Of a DNA stretch of 64,000 nt, positions 60,029 to 64,000 are shown piece by piece (positions within the stretch are counted from its first letter, which is position 1; each line of letters begins with the position of its first letter). The translations under genes were made by a program, and so were the position numbers. The stretch comes from Athripsodes cinereus (taxonomy: Eukaryota; Arthropoda; Insecta; Trichoptera; Leptoceridae). The stretch spans positions 10,726,001 to 10,790,000 of the forward strand of contig OX388322.1 of assembly GCA_947579605.1 (NCBI GenBank). Direction: 5' to 3'. The notes under the pieces were generated by a model. That model was not told the origin of the DNA. It saw only the letters and a program-made list of their open reading frames with translations, and made no database searches.

Positions 60029-60922
60029 ATGAATATGAAACTGCCTGATGCAAAATTCCAGACAGTACACATTGATATAGTCGGACCGCTCTTAGAATCT
60101 GAAGGTATGAAATATTTAATTACTTTTGTGGATAGGTATTCACGATGGAGTGAGGCAATACCTATAAAAGATATAACAGCTAAGACAGTAGTGAGAACTA
60201 TTTGGGACCATTGGATTACGAGGTATGGAACACCACTGAAATTTATTACTGATCAAGGTAGACAATTTATGTCAACAGAATTTAAAATGTTTTGTTCTAA
60301 ATTAGGGACTAAACATTCTATTTCTTCTCCTTATCACCCAGAGACCAATGGAATGGTAGAACGATTCCATCGTACACTGAAAAACAGTTTTAAAGCACAT
60401 CATCCTATCCCATGGACTCAATCGTTGTCAACCATATTATTAGGTTTAAGAACTATAATTAGAGAAAACACTGATTATTCTGTTTCAGAGATGTTATACG
60501 GAAATCCTATAAGATTACCAAATGACATATTTTGTGATACAGACGAAATTCCAGAACCAAATTACTACACTCAACAACTGATATGGTACATGAAACAGAT
60601 TAAACCACGTCCTGTGGAACATCATCATAAGAATAATATATTTGTACATCCTGATTTAAAACTTGCAAAATATTTGTTCGTTAGAGATGATAGGGTGTAT
60701 AAACCGCTTTTTCCAGCATATCAAGGCCCTTACCAAGTTTGCAGAAGAGACGACAAGACTGCAACTTTGCTAATAGGAGGAGAACCGAAAACTATATCAT
60801 TGGACAGATGCAAGCCTTATTTTTGTGAGGCAAGAAATGAACCTGAACAAACGGTTTCAACATCAAGAGAACCTGTATATATAACTAGAAGTGGAAGACC
60901 AATATACAGACCTAATTCGTGA
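60029..60922 (+). pseudogene. Ty3-type integrase, lacking its N-terminus (copy 1)
   Basis: The reading frame differs from the upstream Pol frame, because the deletion at about 60020-60040 was not a multiple of three. The catalytic core is complete: D in VHIDIVGP (60074), D in ITDQGRQF (60251) and E in GMVERFH (60359), giving D-x35-E. A C-terminal domain follows (FVRDDRVYKPLFPAYQGPY) with a typical end, ITRSGRPIYRP. The N-terminal HHCC zinc-binding part is missing. Without its normal frame it would not be translated as part of Pol. Confidence 0.92.
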
Positions 60923-60946
60923 AAAAACCGGCGTTTTTACACTGCC

Positions 60947-60954
60947 AAGGGGGC
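60947..60954 (+). promoter_or_regulatory. Polypurine tract
   Basis: AAGGGGGC lies immediately before the LTR start TGTGTGGC. It is the expected plus-strand primer for an LTR retrotransposon. Confidence 0.75.
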
Positions 60955-61652
60955 TGTGTGGCAACCAGCGAAGCTTGCCAACAATTATAGTTTTATATAT
61001 GTATGTTTTGTAAATGAAAATTGATAATGTGTTTCAGCAACATTATAAACTAAAAATGGACATAGCACCGCCATCTAATGAAGATCAGAAAGAAGCGAAG
61101 AAGCACCAAGATTTACCAAGATGCAAACCTTCAGGTTGACCAAATAAAATGTAGATGTCTGTTATAGAGGGCGCTAAAACCACACACGAAAGCCATCCAT
61201 AGAGTAGGAGAAAATTATCAACTTCAGTTCACTTTCGGCAGGCAATTATAATAGTTTAACAAATTAATATTCTCTTTTAACTTTGCATTATCATAATTAC
61301 AATATTTTATTTTCTGTAATTCAATTTATAAATTAAAACAAGTGTTAAATATAATCGATTCTTTTATTCAAAACACACTGTAAGTAAAAATATAATAATT
61401 TAAAATATAGGGAGTAGTAAATCTCTTGGCAATAGTCAAATTTCATATTCACTGTATGTGAATGGAATTATGAACTAAAAGATTTCCTTTATCCCCAAGA
61501 GAGCTACAAACACCTATAAAAGGTGACTCCTATAAATGGTCCATTTCCATTCACTGTATGGTATTCACTGTATGTGAATGGAATTATGAACTAAAAGATT
61601 TTCTTTATCTCCAAGAGAGCTACAAACACCTAATAAAGGTGACTCCTATAAA
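60955..61652 (+). repeat. LTR shared by retrotransposon copies 1 and 2
   Basis: It starts TGTGTGGCAACC right after the polypurine tract and ends a few bases before the primer-binding site (61653). This roughly 698-bp LTR therefore serves as 3' LTR of copy 1 and 5' LTR of copy 2. It contains a TATAAAAG box (61515-61522) and a tandem duplication of a roughly 95-bp unit (61448-61539 and 61565-61652). Each unit ends in CCTATAAATGGT, so the LTR/primer-site junction itself was duplicated. Its last 424 bases are repeated inverted at 57253-57704. Confidence 0.85.
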
Positions 61653-61665
61653 TGGTGACCCCGAC
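61653..61665 (+). promoter_or_regulatory. Primer-binding site, tRNA-Trp type
   Basis: TGGTGACCCCGAC is complementary to the 3' end of insect tRNA-Trp (GUCGGGGUCA plus CCA). tRNA-Trp priming is a known trait of CsRn1/Kabuki-type Ty3 elements. Complementarity stops after 13 bases. Copy 1 has lost this site. Confidence 0.82.
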
Positions 61666-62426
61666 AAAAGAACATAATTATTCGAATTGATATATTATAC
61701 ATAACCTAACAAAATTTTTCACCTTGAAAATTTTCGAGTTGTCACAATCAGCTGTTGAAATAAAAATTTTCAATAACAATTTTTCTTGCATTCAAGATAA
61801 ACAGCTGTATTGTATTGTATTTCAAATCTTTTAATCCTAAATATAAGTGTGTGTAACAGATCGATATAGTTTTTATACAAATGTACAAAATTTTGCCGCC
61901 GTTGCCGAGAGTGAGCCCGTGTCGTGATTCAAGAGGTGCTAAAGTCTAAGGCAGAATCTAATATAGAATAGATTCTAGCCTAATTTATTGAAAATCAGAA
62001 CAACGAATCAGACACGAATTTGCGCACCTAAAAAAGATATTTTTTATAATTTTATACATTTTTGTCACAATCAAGTGATATTTTAAAAATTTTGTATTGT
62101 CTTTGTGTATCTTACATTTTAAAATTTTTAAACAACAAATTTATGTGTGTTACATTTTTAATCAATTTGCTTTTAAATTTTAGCTAGTTTAGCTGCAGGG
62201 ATCTATTCGCTGTTGGATGGAAAACAAATACCAAAATTTTTTTATATAATATTGTCACAAACTAAGAAAATTTTCACAAGTGCTGGATACATTGGAATTG
62301 TTTGCTGGTTTTCAAATCTTAATTACTCAATTGTTTTCTTGTTAAATCTTTTTCGATCGCAGGCTGTTCTTCATTGTCAGCAAATTATTTATATTAATAC
62401 AATTGGAAAATTAAACTTATCTCAAA

Positions 62427-63365
62427 ATGTTTGAGCAAGCAAATAAAACTAGCAAGGATGAATCAAGTATAACTAAGAATGTTTCATTTACAGATAGAGT
62501 ATCAATTAAAATACCACCGATTTGGAGCAACAATTTACAACTTTGGTTCAAGCAGATTGACATACAATTTGAACTAGCAGGAATCACATCCGAAGATACA
62601 AGGTATGCACATCTTGTTGCTCAACTGGATCAAAACACAATTTCACAGGTATCCGATATTATAAATCTTGATAAATGTCAAACAATGTATTCTAGACTAA
62701 AAGATGCAATTTTAAATAGAATGGGAATATCCCCAGATTCTCGCAGAGAGAAACTCTTTTCAAATTTACAACTTGGAGATAAAACACCATCTCAATTGCT
62801 TAGAGAAATGAAATCATTAGCTATTGGTTTAAATATTGATGATACAACATTGAAATATCTTTGGATACAGCATATACCTAAACACGTACAAGCACATATT
62901 ACCACAAGCAATGGTAGCTTGGACGAAATAGCATTAATAGCAGATAAAATAACAAATGTTTATCAGGCACAAGAAATCGCTGTGTGTCATACAAAAAGCA
63001 ATAGTGACAAAGATAATCAAATTGAAATTTTAAATAAATCCGTAAATACTTTAACTGAAAAGTTAGAACGTTTGGGAAAGCAACTCAACGACTCATTGCA
63101 TAAACAAAATACTAATGATTTTCATTCCAGCAGAAGAAATTTTCCCAACTACAACACACATAGACAAAATAGTAGCAACAAATTTCACAATAATACACAA
63201 ACATACAGACATACAAAAAACAATGTTTCCCAACATTATCATAATAATATATGCTCCTATCACAGTAAATATGGGAACAAAGCCAGAAAGTGCATATCAC
63301 CATGCACGTTCAATCAGCAGAATTCTGAGCAGAATCAAAAAAACTTGAGAAGCGACATGTTATAG
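62427..63365 (+). CDS. gag: Ty3-type Gag protein, copy 2
   Basis: The 312-residue protein differs from the copy 1 Gag at four positions (Q for P in the KCxTMYS segment, N for H in SVxTLTEK, D for N in NTNxFHS, E for V in NSxQNQ). It has the same capsid-like region and C-x2-H-x9-C-x3-C motif, and the frame is intact. The near identity dates the duplication as very recent. Confidence 0.93.
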   Translation: MFEQANKTSKDESSITKNVSFTDRVSIKIPPIWSNNLQLWFKQIDIQFELAGITSEDTRYAHLVAQLDQNTISQVSDIINLDKCQTMYSRLKDAILNRMGISPDSRREKLFSNLQLGDKTPSQLLREMKSLAIGLNIDDTTLKYLWIQHIPKHVQAHITTSNGSLDEIALIADKITNVYQAQEIAVCHTKSNSDKDNQIEILNKSVNTLTEKLERLGKQLNDSLHKQNTNDFHSSRRNFPNYNTHRQNSSNKFHNNTQTYRHTKNNVSQHYHNNICSYHSKYGNKARKCISPCTFNQQNSEQNQKNLRSDML

Positions 63366-64000
63366 AGACGGACATGTGGACTCCTCAAACGCGTCTCTTC
63401 GTTAAGGATCAAGATAACGGTTTATCATACTTAATTGATACCGGATCGGAACTTTGCATAATTCCAAGATCTTATCGCAAATGCCAAAAAGAAAAAGTTA
63501 ATCTTACACTTTTTGCAGCAAATGGGACAATCGTTAAAACATATGGTACTTCAACCATAAGCATAAACCTAGGTTTTAAACAAAAATTCAGATGGAACTG
63601 CGTCATAGCAGATGTATCTAGAGCTATATTGGGAGCTGATTTTTTAACTAATTTTAATTTAATTGTTGACATGAGGAGCAGACTGTTAATCGACAAAAGC
63701 AGTGGAGATAAGGTAAAAGCTTATAATTCTAATGTTGATAGTACTAATGTAACTTCTATTTCTTTTTTAGATAAGAACAATAAGTATCATCAAATGTTAG
63801 CAAATTTTCCAAAGCTAATTGATATAAATAGACCTTTTAGTGACATATCTCATCCAACAATTCACCACATAGATACTAGAGGAAGCCCTTTCAGATCTAA
63901 ACCTCGTCGCTTGTCTCCAGAGTTGCTGAAGCAGGTGAAAACCGAGTTTGAGGATCTGGTTTCCCAAGGTATTTGTCGTCCATCTAATAGCGAGTGGTCA
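63344..64000 (+). CDS. pol: Ty3-type Pol, N-terminal part (copy 2, cut by window edge)
   Basis: This is entered by -1 shift at 63338-63344. I see no stop through the protease (LIDTGSE, AILGADFL) and into the RT N-terminus (KPRRLSPELLKQVK, QGICRPSNSEWS) at the window end. It is nearly identical to copy 1, with a W for L soon after the shift. It is the likely source of the parts deleted in copy 1, to be read in the next window. Confidence 0.9.

Larger units (their letters stand above)
57705..60954 (+). mobile_element. Ty3-type LTR retrotransposon copy 1, internally deleted
   Basis: The order is a 511-bp leader (57705-58215), gag, protease plus partial RT, then integrase, and a polypurine tract AAGGGGGC at 60947-60954 next to the LTR at 60955. 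The leader and gag are almost identical to copy 2. The 5' LTR and the primer-site part of the leader are missing, replaced by the inverted LTR piece. A deletion between RT and integrase removed the RT catalytic core, RNase H and the integrase zinc finger. It is non-autonomous. Confidence 0.92.
61653..64000 (+). mobile_element. Ty3-type LTR retrotransposon copy 2, continuing past the window edge
   Basis: A 774-bp leader (61653-62426) is followed by gag and the start of pol. From 61916 the leader matches copy 1; the first roughly 260 bases have no counterpart there. Features are intact as far as they can be seen. The element is cut by the window end within pol. Confidence 0.92.

Noticed and set aside
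57250..61670. A DNA transposon with long terminal inverted repeats carrying gag and integrase
   Set aside because: The right arm is part of a standard LTR, bounded by a polypurine tract and a tRNA-Trp primer site, so the inverted arm is better explained as rearranged LTR.
1..64000. CRISPR arrays, operons or prokaryotic defence systems
   Set aside because: The sequence is eukaryotic. The only regular array (12068-12775) has no spacers, just tandem units.

Overview
The window is AT-rich eukaryotic DNA, almost certainly from an insect. The mix of 5'-truncated RTE-type LINEs with (GAT)n tails, CR1/Jockey-group LINEs, tRNA-derived SINEs and a CsRn1/Kabuki-like Ty3 element fits a moth or butterfly, but that is inference. 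There are no bacterial genes or operons.

Host gene: four minus-strand coding exons can be chained into one gene: 45033-45551, 17975-18074, 13939-14036 and 5197-6593. The donors are good and every junction is phase-compatible. The acceptors are good except at the right-most exon. I do not recognise the product, a large Ser/Thr-, Pro- and His-rich protein that looks disordered. The gene starts beyond the right-most exon and continues left of position 5197, possibly off the window. Most other features lie in or beside its introns of about 7.3, 3.9 and 27 kb.

Left part (1-13.9 kb): an apparently intact CR1-group LINE (ORF1 plus endonuclease/RT, about 100-4618), the large exon, an RTE tail, SINE pieces, a 76/80-bp hairpin-containing tandem array and a MITE. 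13.9-21.1 kb: two small exons; a three-level nest of SINE, MITE and hAT element; an RTE insertion whose target duplication copied a splice donor; and a 1-kb RTE fragment with perfect target duplications. 21-45 kb: mostly unremarkable intron with scattered SINEs, two MITEs and an RT-bearing LINE fragment (34.3-35.7 kb). 45-57 kb: the right-most exon, a LINE fragment (47.3-49.4 kb), another RTE tail and several SINEs.

Right end (57.2-64 kb): two nearly identical copies of a Ty3-type LTR retrotransposon share one LTR. Copy 1 has lost the RT core, RNase H and the integrase N-terminus. Where its 5' LTR should be, it has an inverted partial LTR. Copy 2 starts intact (LTR, tRNA-Trp-type primer site, gag, A_AAA_AAC frameshift site, protease) and runs off the window edge.
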